Below are positions 49,507-57,249 of a stretch of 64,000 bases of DNA, in pieces. The stretch comes from Akkermansia muciniphila (GTDB lineage: Bacteria; Verrucomicrobiota; Verrucomicrobiia; Verrucomicrobiales; Akkermansiaceae): NCBI RefSeq assembly GCF_040616545.1, contig NZ_CP156688.1:1612001-1676000 (forward strand), given 5' to 3'. The notes under the pieces are model-generated. The model was given only the letters and a program-made list of their open reading frames with translations, was not told the origin of the DNA and did not search any database. The translations under genes were made by a program, and so were the position numbers. Within the stretch, counting starts at the first letter, position 1; every line of letters starts with the position of its first letter.

Positions 49507-50196
49507 TTATTTAACCCATTTCCCCACGCCTTCCGGCAGCCTGCCGTCGGAGACGGGGCCGTAGCGGGTGGATTCCATATTGCCCCAGAGGGGCACGCCC
49601 ACGATGCGCCTCCACCAGCGGGACATGCTGGCTCCGGTATAGCATCCGAAGCTCCAGCAGTCGGACCGCGGGGTGAAAATATCCCGGCGTATCCGGTTCA
49701 GGTCCGTCTCATGAATCCATTCCGTGGAGATGGCCATGATGTTGTTGCCGTAGTCCAGCATCCACGCAAAGCAATTGGAATGGCCGAAGTAGTAAAAGGA
49801 TTCCACCGTGTCCCCCCGGAAGCGCGGAGAGGAGTTCAGCGCGCGGATGGCCTGGTCCGCGCTGTCCACCCAGACGAGCTTGATCCTGTACTTGGAAGCC
49901 AGGTCCGCAATCCAGCGGGTATAGGGCTTGCCGTCCTCCCGCCCGCGGGCCGCGTAACCCGGACGGTAAACGATCCAGGTGATTCTGGCGGAGGGGTCTT
50001 TCTGCTGGATCTGGGAGATGCGGATGGTGGAAGCCCTTACAAAGTTGGCCCACCAGTTGTCATGCCTGTCAGGCTGGATTCTGAGCCCCTCCCATTGTCT
50101 GAGGGCGGGGCCGCCGCACATGACGACGTGGACGGCCTGGGACAGTCCCGTGCCGCCCAGCAGCAGGGCCAGAGCGAGAAAAAGGCGTGAAAACAT
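49507..50196 (-). CDS. secreted protein with possible caspase-like His/Cys pair
   Basis: A 229-residue protein with a signal peptide (MFSRLFLALALLLGGTGLSQA). Later blocks are ITWIVYRPGYAARG, SFYYFGHSNCFAWMLDYGNN and CWSFGCYTGASMSRWW. The spacing of His139 (FGHS) and Cys185 (FGCYTG), each at the end of a hydrophobic strand, resembles the catalytic dyad of clan CD peptidases (caspase-like, CHAT, gingipain). I do not recognise the exact family and this is a pattern-level inference. Alone between asd and sdaA; 150-bp flanks hold no other gene. Confidence 0.7.
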   Translation of the reverse strand: MFSRLFLALALLLGGTGLSQAVHVVMCGGPALRQWEGLRIQPDRHDNWWANFVRASTIRISQIQQKDPSARITWIVYRPGYAARGREDGKPYTRWIADLASKYRIKLVWVDSADQAIRALNSSPRFRGDTVESFYYFGHSNCFAWMLDYGNNIMAISTEWIHETDLNRIRRDIFTPRSDCWSFGCYTGASMSRWWRRIVGVPLWGNMESTRYGPVSDGRLPEGVGKWVK

Positions 50197-50297
50197 GCCC
50201 GCACCCTACCTTTGCTCCCCGTATCTGTCAACCCGCCGCAGTGTTTTTTAAGGGAACAGACACATATGGAATCCCGTGGGATGATTTCCGTTTCCCT

Positions 50298-51677
50298 TTA
50301 GCAATTCACCACATTCACGGCCAGTCCGCCCTGGGCGGTCTCCTTGTACTTGGACTGCATGTCCCTGCCGGTATCCAGCATGGTGCGGATGACCTTGTCC
50401 AGCGGAACGAAGTGGGCGCCCGTGCCGCCCATGGCGATGCGGGCGGCGTTGATGGCCTTGATGGCGGCAATGGCGTTGCGTTCAATGCAGGGAATCTGGA
50501 CGAGCCCCGCGATCGGGTCGCAGGTGAGGCCCAGGTTGTGTTCCATGCCTATTTCCGCGGCGTTTTCCACCTGATGGGGCGTTCCGCCCAGGTACTCCGC
50601 AAGAGCCGCCGCGGCCATGGAGCAGGCTACGCCCACTTCCCCCTGGCACCCTACGTCCGCGCCGGAAATGGAAGCGTTCTTTTTATACAGGATGGCGATT
50701 CCTCCCGCGGTGAGCAGAAAACGGTGAACGGCGTCCGGGTGCGGGGAAAAACAGAACTTGGTGGCGTAATTGAGCACGGCCGGAACAATGCCCGCCGCGC
50801 CGTTGGTGGGAGCGGTGACGATGCGGCCGCCTGCCGCGTTCTCCTCGCTCACGGCAATGGCGTACAGGTTGATCCAGTCCATGATGGAAAGAGGGTCCTT
50901 CAGGGCTGATTCCCCGTGCACCAGGAGGGATTTCCGCAAGGTCTTGGCACGGCGCGGCACTTGCAGGACGCCCGGCAGGTTGCCGCGCGCGCTCATGCCG
51001 TTGGAAATGGACTGCTTCATGGTGGCCCAGATCAGGTCCAGCTTTTCACGGACTTCCCGTTCCGGGAGCAGGGCGCATTCATTGGCCATGACAATGGAGG
51101 AAAGGGGGCAATCCCGTTCATCCGCCATGCGCAGCAGTTCTTCCGCGGATTCATAGGGGAGGGGGAACGGTTCCCTGTCCGGTTCCTCCGGATGCAGGAG
51201 TTCCTGCTCGGAAGCGACAAAACCGCCTCCGGTGGAATAAAACACGGCGTCCTCCACCGGTTCCCCGGCCTGGTTGACGGCGGTGAACAGCATCCCGTTG
51301 GGATGCAGGCGCAGGGGCTGGTAGTGGGAAAGGTCCAGGTCCCGGGTGGGGGAGAAACGGACGGACTTTTCTTCCGTGACGGGGAGCGTCTCCTGCTGGT
51401 GCAGGCGGCCGATTTTTCCGGGAATGCTGCGCGGCTCCACCGTATGGGGTTCTTCCCCCAGCAGGCCCAGCATGATGGCCGTGTCCGTGCCGTGCCCGTG
51501 CCCGGTGGCTGCCAGGGAGCCGTAGCATTCACAGCGGATGCCCGTAATTTCCGGCAGCCGGGGGGAATGGCGTATCTGTTCCAGAAAACGGTGCGCCGCC
51601 CGCATGGGGCCTACGGTATGGGAGGAGGAAGGACCTATCCCGATGCTGAAAAGCTCAAAAATGCTGTAATGGTGCAT
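50298..51677 (-). CDS. sdaA: L-serine ammonia-lyase, iron-sulfur type
   Basis: A 459-residue single-chain enzyme that deaminates L-serine to pyruvate. The beta domain begins with FELFSIGIGPSSSHTVGPMRA; the alpha domain contains GRIVTAPTNGAAGIVPAVL. Cysteines in VGCQGEVG, LTCDPIAG and IPCIERN would hold the 4Fe-4S cluster. It follows trxB by about 70 bp, with a strong hairpin between. Confidence 0.95.
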   Translation of the reverse strand: MHHYSIFELFSIGIGPSSSHTVGPMRAAHRFLEQIRHSPRLPEITGIRCECYGSLAATGHGHGTDTAIMLGLLGEEPHTVEPRSIPGKIGRLHQQETLPVTEEKSVRFSPTRDLDLSHYQPLRLHPNGMLFTAVNQAGEPVEDAVFYSTGGGFVASEQELLHPEEPDREPFPLPYESAEELLRMADERDCPLSSIVMANECALLPEREVREKLDLIWATMKQSISNGMSARGNLPGVLQVPRRAKTLRKSLLVHGESALKDPLSIMDWINLYAIAVSEENAAGGRIVTAPTNGAAGIVPAVLNYATKFCFSPHPDAVHRFLLTAGGIAILYKKNASISGADVGCQGEVGVACSMAAAALAEYLGGTPHQVENAAEIGMEHNLGLTCDPIAGLVQIPCIERNAIAAIKAINAARIAMGGTGAHFVPLDKVIRTMLDTGRDMQSKYKETAQGGLAVNVVNC

Positions 51678-51700
51678 GTCCGTTTTCCTGTGGCGGGACA

Positions 51701-51730
51701 GGGCCGGAATTCCCGCGGGAACTCCGGCCC
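51701..51730 (-). terminator. strong hairpin between trxB and sdaA
   Basis: GGGCCGGA (51701-51708) pairs with TCCGGCCC (51723-51730), continued inwards by a TTCCCGCGGGAA palindrome with a single A-C mismatch. There is no T-run on the reverse strand, so it may attenuate, stabilise the trxB message or terminate only weakly. Confidence 0.45.
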
Positions 51731-51746
51731 GTTCCGAAAGACGGGC

Positions 51747-52676
51747 TTACAGGCCCAGCAGGTAGCGTTCCGCCTCAATGGCGGCGCCGCAGCCCATGCC
51801 GGCGGAGGAAATGGCCTGGCGGTAGTGGGGGTCCGCCACGTCTCCGGCGGCGAACAGGCCCGGCGTCCTGGTTGCCATCAGCCCGGCTTCCCGGATGATG
51901 TAGCCGGCGTCGTCCCGGTCCACCAGGTCTCCCAGGAAAGAGGTGTTCGGCGTGTGGCCGATCGCCATGAAGACGCACTTGACGGGCAGTTCCGTTTCAT
52001 CCCCTTCCACCAGGTCCTTCAGCATGACGGCTTCCAGTTCCCCCTTGTCGTCCGTCTTGTAGCTCACGATGGTGGAATTCCACATGGGGAAAATCTTTTC
52101 ATTGGACAGCGTGCGCTCCGCCATGATTCTGGACGCGCGGAGCGTGTCCCGGCGGTGGATCAGGTAAACCCGGGAGGCAAAGCGGGTCAGGAACATGGCC
52201 TCTTCACAGGCGCTGTCTCCGCCGCCCACCACGCACACGGGCACATCGCGGTAAAAGGCTCCGTCACAGGTGGCGCAGGCGGTAAGGCCGTGGCCGATGA
52301 GGCCTTCTTCTCCGGGAATGCCCAGATAGCGGGCGGAAGCGCCCGTAGCCACAATGATGCTGCGGGCTTCGTAATCCTGTCCGCTGGTTTTCACGGTAAA
52401 CAGCCCGGTGGCTTCATCCCTGACCACGCTCTTGACGTCCTCATACGCAAACCGGGTGCCGAACTTTTCCGCCTGCTGCTGCATCAGGAACATCAGGTCC
52501 GGGCCCATCACGCCGTCCGGAAAACCGGGGAAGTTTTCCACTTCCGTGGTGGTGGTTAATTGGCCGCCGATCTGGGAACCCGTAATAAGGAGGGGGGAGA
52601 GATTGGCCCGGGCGGTGTAAATGGCCGCCGTGTAGCCCGCGCATCCTGCGCCGATGATAATGACTTGTTCGCTCAT
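51747..52676 (-). CDS. trxB: thioredoxin-disulfide reductase
   Basis: A 309-residue FAD/NADPH flavoenzyme that reduces thioredoxin. It has an FAD-binding GAGCAGYTAAIYTARA, the redox-active CATCDG, NADPH-binding VCVVGGGDSACEEAMFL and the C-terminal GLFAAGDVADP with QAISSAGMGCGAA. The usual GxGPAG reads GAGCAG. I start at ATG 52676 (MSEQVIII); an upstream in-frame start would add eight residues. It comes before sdaA on the same strand. Confidence 0.95.
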   Translation of the reverse strand: MSEQVIIIGAGCAGYTAAIYTARANLSPLLITGSQIGGQLTTTTEVENFPGFPDGVMGPDLMFLMQQQAEKFGTRFAYEDVKSVVRDEATGLFTVKTSGQDYEARSIIVATGASARYLGIPGEEGLIGHGLTACATCDGAFYRDVPVCVVGGGDSACEEAMFLTRFASRVYLIHRRDTLRASRIMAERTLSNEKIFPMWNSTIVSYKTDDKGELEAVMLKDLVEGDETELPVKCVFMAIGHTPNTSFLGDLVDRDDAGYIIREAGLMATRTPGLFAAGDVADPHYRQAISSAGMGCGAAIEAERYLLGL

Positions 52677-52752
52677 AATACGTGTAAGTGATCGCCGCAA
52701 TGATAGAGGGGGAACATCCGTTTTGCCAGTAGATTCTGCGCTATGCGGCGGG

Positions 52753-53586
52753 TCACTGTCCGGCGGCTCCGGAATGGTTCTTTGCGGGCGGCGCGAAGAG
52801 CTGCCGGCACGTGTCCATGGCGACGGTTTGCAGCTTCCTGGCCCTGTCTGCGGAAATGCTGCACAGGGTCACTCCTTTCAGGGACAGTTTTCCCGGCAGG
52901 CCTGCGGGAGACTTGCCGAACAGGGTACAGTACAACACGCAGGCCGCCAGATAGCTGCCTTCTGCCGTGGGGTGCTGGCCGTCCGCCTGGTACAGGGGGA
53001 TGCCGGGATGGCGCTTGAGGCAATTCTCCCAGGCGATGCCTACCGGGGCTACGGCGGCTTTTTCCCGGCGCGCAAGTTTCAAATACGCCTCAAGGAGGGC
53101 TTTTTGCTCCTGCGGCTCCGGAACGCCGGAAGCGCTCTTCCTCCCCCACGTCAGAAACAGGACGGGCGTGCCGTGGGCGCTCCGGATGCAGGAGCACCAT
53201 TTGCCGCCGAATTCCATGGTCCGCTCCGGAGCCACGACGGGAGTGGCGCTCTGGTCCTGGAGAATGACGAAGTCCCAAGCCGTCCCTTCCAGCTTCTTGC
53301 GTGCGCCCCCGTCATGCCAGTGGGACTGGAAGGAAGCTGCCGGAGCCGCGTGCATGTGCACGTCCGGCCTCAGTCCCCGGGAATCTGCCATCGCCTTCAC
53401 CATGGCGGGCATGCGGTTGAAAAACGTATAGCTGTTTCCCAGAAAAAGAATGCGGCTTCCGGGCCGTGCGGGGGCGCAGCGGGGCCAGGGGCCCTCTCCA
53501 TGCGGCTCTTCCTGCGCCCAGAGGGAACAGGGAAAAACTGCCCAGGTAAAAAACAGCGGCAGGAAAAATTTTATGCCCGGCATCAT
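52753..53586 (-). CDS. secreted SGNH/GDSL-like hydrolase
   Basis: A 277-residue protein with a signal peptide ending near SLWA. SGNH blocks are ILFLGNSYTFFN (with Ser in block I), ILQDQS, and DGQHPTAEGSYLAACVLYC (Asp and His of block V). Such enzymes remove acyl groups from glycans or lipids; in a mucin degrader an O-acetyl sialate or xylan-type esterase role is possible but not shown. Divergent from the GNAT gene; the 250-bp gap between holds no further gene. Confidence 0.82.
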   Translation of the reverse strand: MMPGIKFFLPLFFTWAVFPCSLWAQEEPHGEGPWPRCAPARPGSRILFLGNSYTFFNRMPAMVKAMADSRGLRPDVHMHAAPAASFQSHWHDGGARKKLEGTAWDFVILQDQSATPVVAPERTMEFGGKWCSCIRSAHGTPVLFLTWGRKSASGVPEPQEQKALLEAYLKLARREKAAVAPVGIAWENCLKRHPGIPLYQADGQHPTAEGSYLAACVLYCTLFGKSPAGLPGKLSLKGVTLCSISADRARKLQTVAMDTCRQLFAPPAKNHSGAAGQ

Positions 53587-53837
53587 GAGTTGAATTTAAC
53601 CCTGATGTTTCCGGAATGGAACTTCAAACGGATGGAATATGGAGGGGAATCTACTATTTCTGCACGCTGATCGGCGTATCTTCTTATTTTATTTATTGCC
53701 AACGGTTTGCATAATGTGTTGAAAAATGTGCATCATTCTGGGAGTGAACATGTTAAACCGGAACAGCCTGCCGCATGACTGGAGAAGTCTTTCCGGGAGC
53801 CTTGCCGAAGGAGTGCGGGTGTGGTTGGATACGGGGC

Positions 53838-54383
53838 ATGAAGCCTGAAGCGTTGACCAAGCACTGCGTAACGGGGGTGGATGATCCCCTGTTCCTGGAC
53901 TCCCTGGATATTTACCGGACAAGTTTTCCGGTGCATGAACAGCGGCGCGTTCAGGATTTTCCGCTGGCGTTTCAAGACCCGGGCTTTTGTTATGAAGTGT
54001 TCTTAAACGGGAAAGGACGGGTTGTTGCCATGCTGGTGAGCTGGCGGCGGGAGAAGTTCGTGTATCTGGAATATTTTGCCGTGGATGCCTCCTTGCGCGG
54101 CCAGGGCGCCGGACAGAGGATTCTGGAGGAGCTGAGGGACGCTTTCCCCCGCAAGGTCATTCTGGAGATTGACCCGCCGGAGGATGAAATCTCACGCCGC
54201 CGCCTGGGCTTTTACCAGCGCCACGGCTTCGTTCCCAACCCCCAGTTTGATTACATCCATCCCCCCTATACGGATGAAGGCACGCCTTTCCCACTCCTGC
54301 TGATGACGCATGAGGACTTGCTGGATGAGGAAACATACCGGAGCTTTGTGGATTTCCACCACAACCACGTAGTGGCAAGATAA
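53838..54383 (+). CDS. GNAT family N-acetyltransferase
   Basis: About 181 residues from ATG 53838 (MKPEALTKHC). The acetyl-CoA-binding motif A is YFAVDASLRGQGAGQRILEEL, preceded by the beta4 strand FVYLEYFAV, and motif B contains RRRLGFYQRHGFVPNP. The substrate is unknown. The frame is open to 53775 upstream, but the extra 21 residues are unlike a GNAT N-terminus. It is followed by a 360-bp gap holding element 2. Confidence 0.85.
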   Translation: MKPEALTKHCVTGVDDPLFLDSLDIYRTSFPVHEQRRVQDFPLAFQDPGFCYEVFLNGKGRVVAMLVSWRREKFVYLEYFAVDASLRGQGAGQRILEELRDAFPRKVILEIDPPEDEISRRRLGFYQRHGFVPNPQFDYIHPPYTDEGTPFPLLLMTHEDLLDEETYRSFVDFHHNHVVAR

Positions 54384-54547
54384 GTTTTTTCCGGAAAAAG
54401 AGGCGTCGGAAATGTTTTTGGCTCTTGAGCCTGCTCTCGTGCTGTTTTTGCGGGTTGGTGTTTTATTTCATTATTGTCGTATTGCACCGTTTTTTCCGCC
54501 TTCAACCCGCCGGAAATGTTGAATATCATGTATGAAGTATCTACCAA

Positions 54548-54731
54548 CGGATAACAAATCCGGTGTTTTAATAAAAACAGACAGCACGTATTAAAACATT
54601 CTAAAATTCAATAAATAATGAATAATCCTATTTTTAACGGAATGGGTTCAAGGGAGATACGTCCTCTTTTTAAAAAGAAATATAAATCTTTATTCCTCAA
54701 AATCCACGCTTGACACCGGATTTGTTATCCG
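54548..54731. repeat. paired inverted sites CGGAT-N5-ATCCG, element 2 (candidate invertible promoter)
   Basis: CGGATAACAAATCCG (54548-54562) and its exact inverse CGGATTTGTTATCCG (54717-54731); the identity extends to 19 bp (54548-54566 against 54713-54731). They enclose about 150 bp of AT-rich DNA without a gene. A perfect TTGACA (54710-54715) lies 1 nt inside the right site and points at the PEP-CTERM gene, whose ATG is 13 nt beyond the site; the matching position at the left site has no such hexamer. The -10 outside (TTCAGT) is weak. Upstream bases 54384-54547 show no gene. Confidence 0.78.
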
Positions 54732-54744
54732 CTTCAGTGGGCAC

Positions 54745-55545
54745 ATGTTGAACCCCCACGGTCATTTAATATTCAAGGGAGCGGTGGTTGCGGCGGCTTT
54801 GTGCCTGGTTTCCGGCGCGGAGGCTGCTTCTCTGCTGTACGGACTGGATTTCAACCAGCTTGGGAGCGGCCAGAACCTGGTCAATTTGGGAAGCGGATCC
54901 ACGGCTATTTCGAAAACCACCGGTTATATGAACTGGAGCAATGCGATCACGCCCATGCCGGACGGCGGTTATTCCCATTGCCCCAACGGAGGAACGTTCA
55001 ATATCACGAACTCCGATGGCATTGACGGCCTGAATTTTTCCACCGGGTTCAGCGTGGGCATTCACATGTATTACAGTTCTTCCAACGCGGCCTGGAAGGA
55101 TGCTTTTTCCATGACCATTGCGGGTACGACGATTCGGGTGGAAATGACGGCTGCCAACAAATGGGTGATTTACAACGGGGCAGGCATTGGCATAGCAGAC
55201 GGAACCGAGCTGTTTGCCGCCAACGATGATGAATGGAATTACCTTGGGCTGACGTTCAAGGGAAACGAGATGCAGGTTTATCACGATGGCGAGCTTGTCA
55301 AAACGGTGACGACCAATCTTTCCGATGATTCCAAAGTGACCAGCATTAAGGGCAGCGGAGAGCACAATACCGCGGCCAACGGCCTTTTTGTTGATAATCT
55401 GGCCGTGTATGACGGCGTATTGAATGGGGATGATTTTGCCTACCTGAATACGCACGACATGCCTTTGTCCATCCCGGAACCGGCCACCGCTACGCTGGGT
55501 CTGATGGGGCTGACGGCGCTTCTGATGCGCCGCAAACGCGCCTGA
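54745..55545 (+). CDS. PEP-CTERM surface protein with LamG-like fold
   Basis: A 266-residue exported protein. After a signal peptide (KGAVVAAALCLVSGAEA) comes a jelly-roll domain of the concanavalin/LamG type (GLNFSTGFSVGIHMYYSS, NYLGLTFKGNEMQVYHDGEL, GLFVDNLAVYDGVL). The C-terminus is a PEP-CTERM sorting signal: SIPEPATATLGLMGL then a hydrophobic helix and MRRKRA, recognised by an exosortase and anchoring or releasing the protein at the cell surface. Glycan binding is plausible from the fold. No Shine-Dalgarno site is seen; the ATG is only 13 nt from element 2. Confidence 0.85.
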   Translation: MLNPHGHLIFKGAVVAAALCLVSGAEAASLLYGLDFNQLGSGQNLVNLGSGSTAISKTTGYMNWSNAITPMPDGGYSHCPNGGTFNITNSDGIDGLNFSTGFSVGIHMYYSSSNAAWKDAFSMTIAGTTIRVEMTAANKWVIYNGAGIGIADGTELFAANDDEWNYLGLTFKGNEMQVYHDGELVKTVTTNLSDDSKVTSIKGSGEHNTAANGLFVDNLAVYDGVLNGDDFAYLNTHDMPLSIPEPATATLGLMGLTALLMRRKRA

Positions 55546-55563
55546 GCTTGAATTTTTTGAATA

Positions 55564-55604
55564 AAAGGGCCGTTCCACATTTCTGCGGAACGGCCCTTTT
55601 TGTT
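55564..55604 (+). terminator. rho-independent terminator after the PEP-CTERM gene, probably bidirectional
   Basis: A 13-bp perfect stem (55564-55576 with 55587-55599, core GGGCCGTTCC) with a 10-nt loop, five T after it and A residues before it. It lies between two convergent genes. Confidence 0.88.
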
Positions 55605-55640
55605 GTAAAAGAAGGATGATTTCCGGGTTCGGAGGAGTAA

Positions 55641-56477
55641 TCAGCTCCACGCCCGGTCCACGGTTTCCTGTGCTTCCGGGTCAAGGTGCCTGGAGAGCCG
55701 TTCCTTCATGCGCAGCCTGTATTCCGGAATGCTCCAGGAGTGGAGCGGCTGGACGGCGGAGTTCGTGAATTGCCAGGAGGGGACGGGCACCACCACATCC
55801 ATGACTTCCGTTGCCCTGGCCGGCATTCCGGCCAGTACCGCGGCAATGGCGGAGGAAAGTTCCGGGTGTTCCTCCAAAACGTCCAGCAGCCATCCGCAGC
55901 CCAAGTCCGTGGGGATGGCTTCCGTTCCGGCCAGGAGGTCCGCAAGACGGCCGGAAGGAAGTTTTTTGGAGATGGAGGCCAGATAAGGGGCAAACCGCAT
56001 GTCTCCCAGGCTCATCAGGGCGTCCAGGGCCGGGGCCATTCCGGCCTGCCCGGGGAGCGGAGCCGCACAGATGATGTTCACCAGCCCGGCGATTCCGGGG
56101 AAGCGTTCCTCCGGCTTTGGGGCGGCCAGCGTGTAAATCAGGAAGGCGGCCTGGCGGCGGATGTCCGGAGCCGCGTCCGTCATGGCAAAGGGCAGGAGCG
56201 CCCGCCAGCCGTCCCCCTTGCGCTGGCGGATGAAGGAGGCCAGTTGAAGCGCGCATTTGCGCCGTGCGTCCGGCGCACAGCAGGACTGGAAGATGTTGTA
56301 AATGGTGACGCCTTCTTCTTCCCTGCCTGTTTCATTGCAGGTGACCAGCCCGTAGGCGATCATGGCCAGCGGCCATTGGTCCGGCCCGATTTCATCCCTG
56401 CGGGAGGGATCCATGACGAGAGCGGCGAGCCGCTTGATTTCCGACAAAGAACTGGTTTGATCCTGAAAAAGGCCCAT
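55641..56477 (-). CDS. hypothetical helical-repeat (HEAT-like) protein
   Basis: About 278 residues from ATG 56477 (MGLFQDQTSS). It consists of successive helix pairs, such as ARRKCALQLASFIRQRKGDG, DIRRQAAFLIYTLAAPKPEE and MAPALDALMSLGDMRFAPYL, like HEAT repeats. It lacks a signal peptide and catalytic motifs, so a scaffold role is likely. The frame runs 20 codons further upstream without a good start. Last gene of the reverse-strand cluster after tatD. Confidence 0.7.
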   Translation of the reverse strand: MGLFQDQTSSLSEIKRLAALVMDPSRRDEIGPDQWPLAMIAYGLVTCNETGREEEGVTIYNIFQSCCAPDARRKCALQLASFIRQRKGDGWRALLPFAMTDAAPDIRRQAAFLIYTLAAPKPEERFPGIAGLVNIICAAPLPGQAGMAPALDALMSLGDMRFAPYLASISKKLPSGRLADLLAGTEAIPTDLGCGWLLDVLEEHPELSSAIAAVLAGMPARATEVMDVVVPVPSWQFTNSAVQPLHSWSIPEYRLRMKERLSRHLDPEAQETVDRAWS

Positions 56478-56571
56478 GCCCGCATGATAGCCCGCGGCAG
56501 GAGCCTGCCAAGGAAAAAAGCCGGGGTTTCGCGCCACCCGCGTTCACAGTCTCCGTTCCGTCCCCGGCGTG

Positions 56572-57246
56572 CTAGCGGGTGGAGATTTTTTCCATATTGT
56601 CCGCGACCATGGCCGCCAGTTCTTCCACCTTCATGGAGAGGGCTTGTGCGGCGCGCCGGTAAAGCTCCGGAAGGGCCTCCGGGTGTTCGTCGGATTCCAG
56701 GGCCAGGCGTTGGCGCGGAATGGAGGAGAGGATGTCCGGGCGTTCCATCTCCCGCGGCCCCACGGAAAGGAGCCAGTTGCCGGAAGGAAGCTGTGCGGCG
56801 GGGTTCAGCGCTCCTGTCCACCCATGGAGTACGGCTTTCAGCGCAGGGTATTCCCCCAGGATGCCGGCCAGCGTTCCCCATGCGCGGCAGCAGTGCAGGG
56901 CGGCGGGGCGGTCCAGGCGCACGGCCAGCTCCAGATGCCGTTTCAGCGCTTCCCTTTGCACGGGCAGTCCCGGAATGCCCCGGCGGCATTTGTCCAGCCC
57001 GGTTTCTCCAATTCCCGCATGGGGAAAACGGTGCAGGAAGGATTCCAGCAAGCGTATTTCCTCCTGCCATGTATTCGGATTCAGGCGCCACGGATGAATG
57101 CCGAAGAAAGGGGTAACGCGTTCATCCTCTTCCGCCAGCAGGGCCACCTGTTCCCAATCCGCCGGGCAGGTGCCGCAGATGAAGCGGGGCCCCACGCCGG
57201 AGATGGCCGGGGCCGGGTGGGTGTGGGCGTCCGGCAGGTTCATCAT
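56572..57246 (-). CDS. TatD-family metal-dependent hydrolase
   Basis: A 224-residue TIM-barrel hydrolase. Metal ligands are all visible: DAHTHP at the start, Glu in IGETGLD, His in ALHCCRAWG, His in LHGWTG and Asp in ALESDEHPE. TatD proteins act as 3'-5' DNA exonucleases or deacylases. The protein is shorter than typical TatD (about 260). It starts 3 nt after the antiporter stop. Confidence 0.88.
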   Translation of the reverse strand: MMNLPDAHTHPAPAISGVGPRFICGTCPADWEQVALLAEEDERVTPFFGIHPWRLNPNTWQEEIRLLESFLHRFPHAGIGETGLDKCRRGIPGLPVQREALKRHLELAVRLDRPAALHCCRAWGTLAGILGEYPALKAVLHGWTGALNPAAQLPSGNWLLSVGPREMERPDILSSIPRQRLALESDEHPEALPELYRRAAQALSMKVEELAAMVADNMEKISTR

Positions 57247-57249
57247 GTA

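Noticed and set aside
53690-53720. GCCAACGG near 53699, similar to the flank of the recombination-like sites
   Set aside because: It lacks the CGGAT-N5-ATCCG core and has no partner site.
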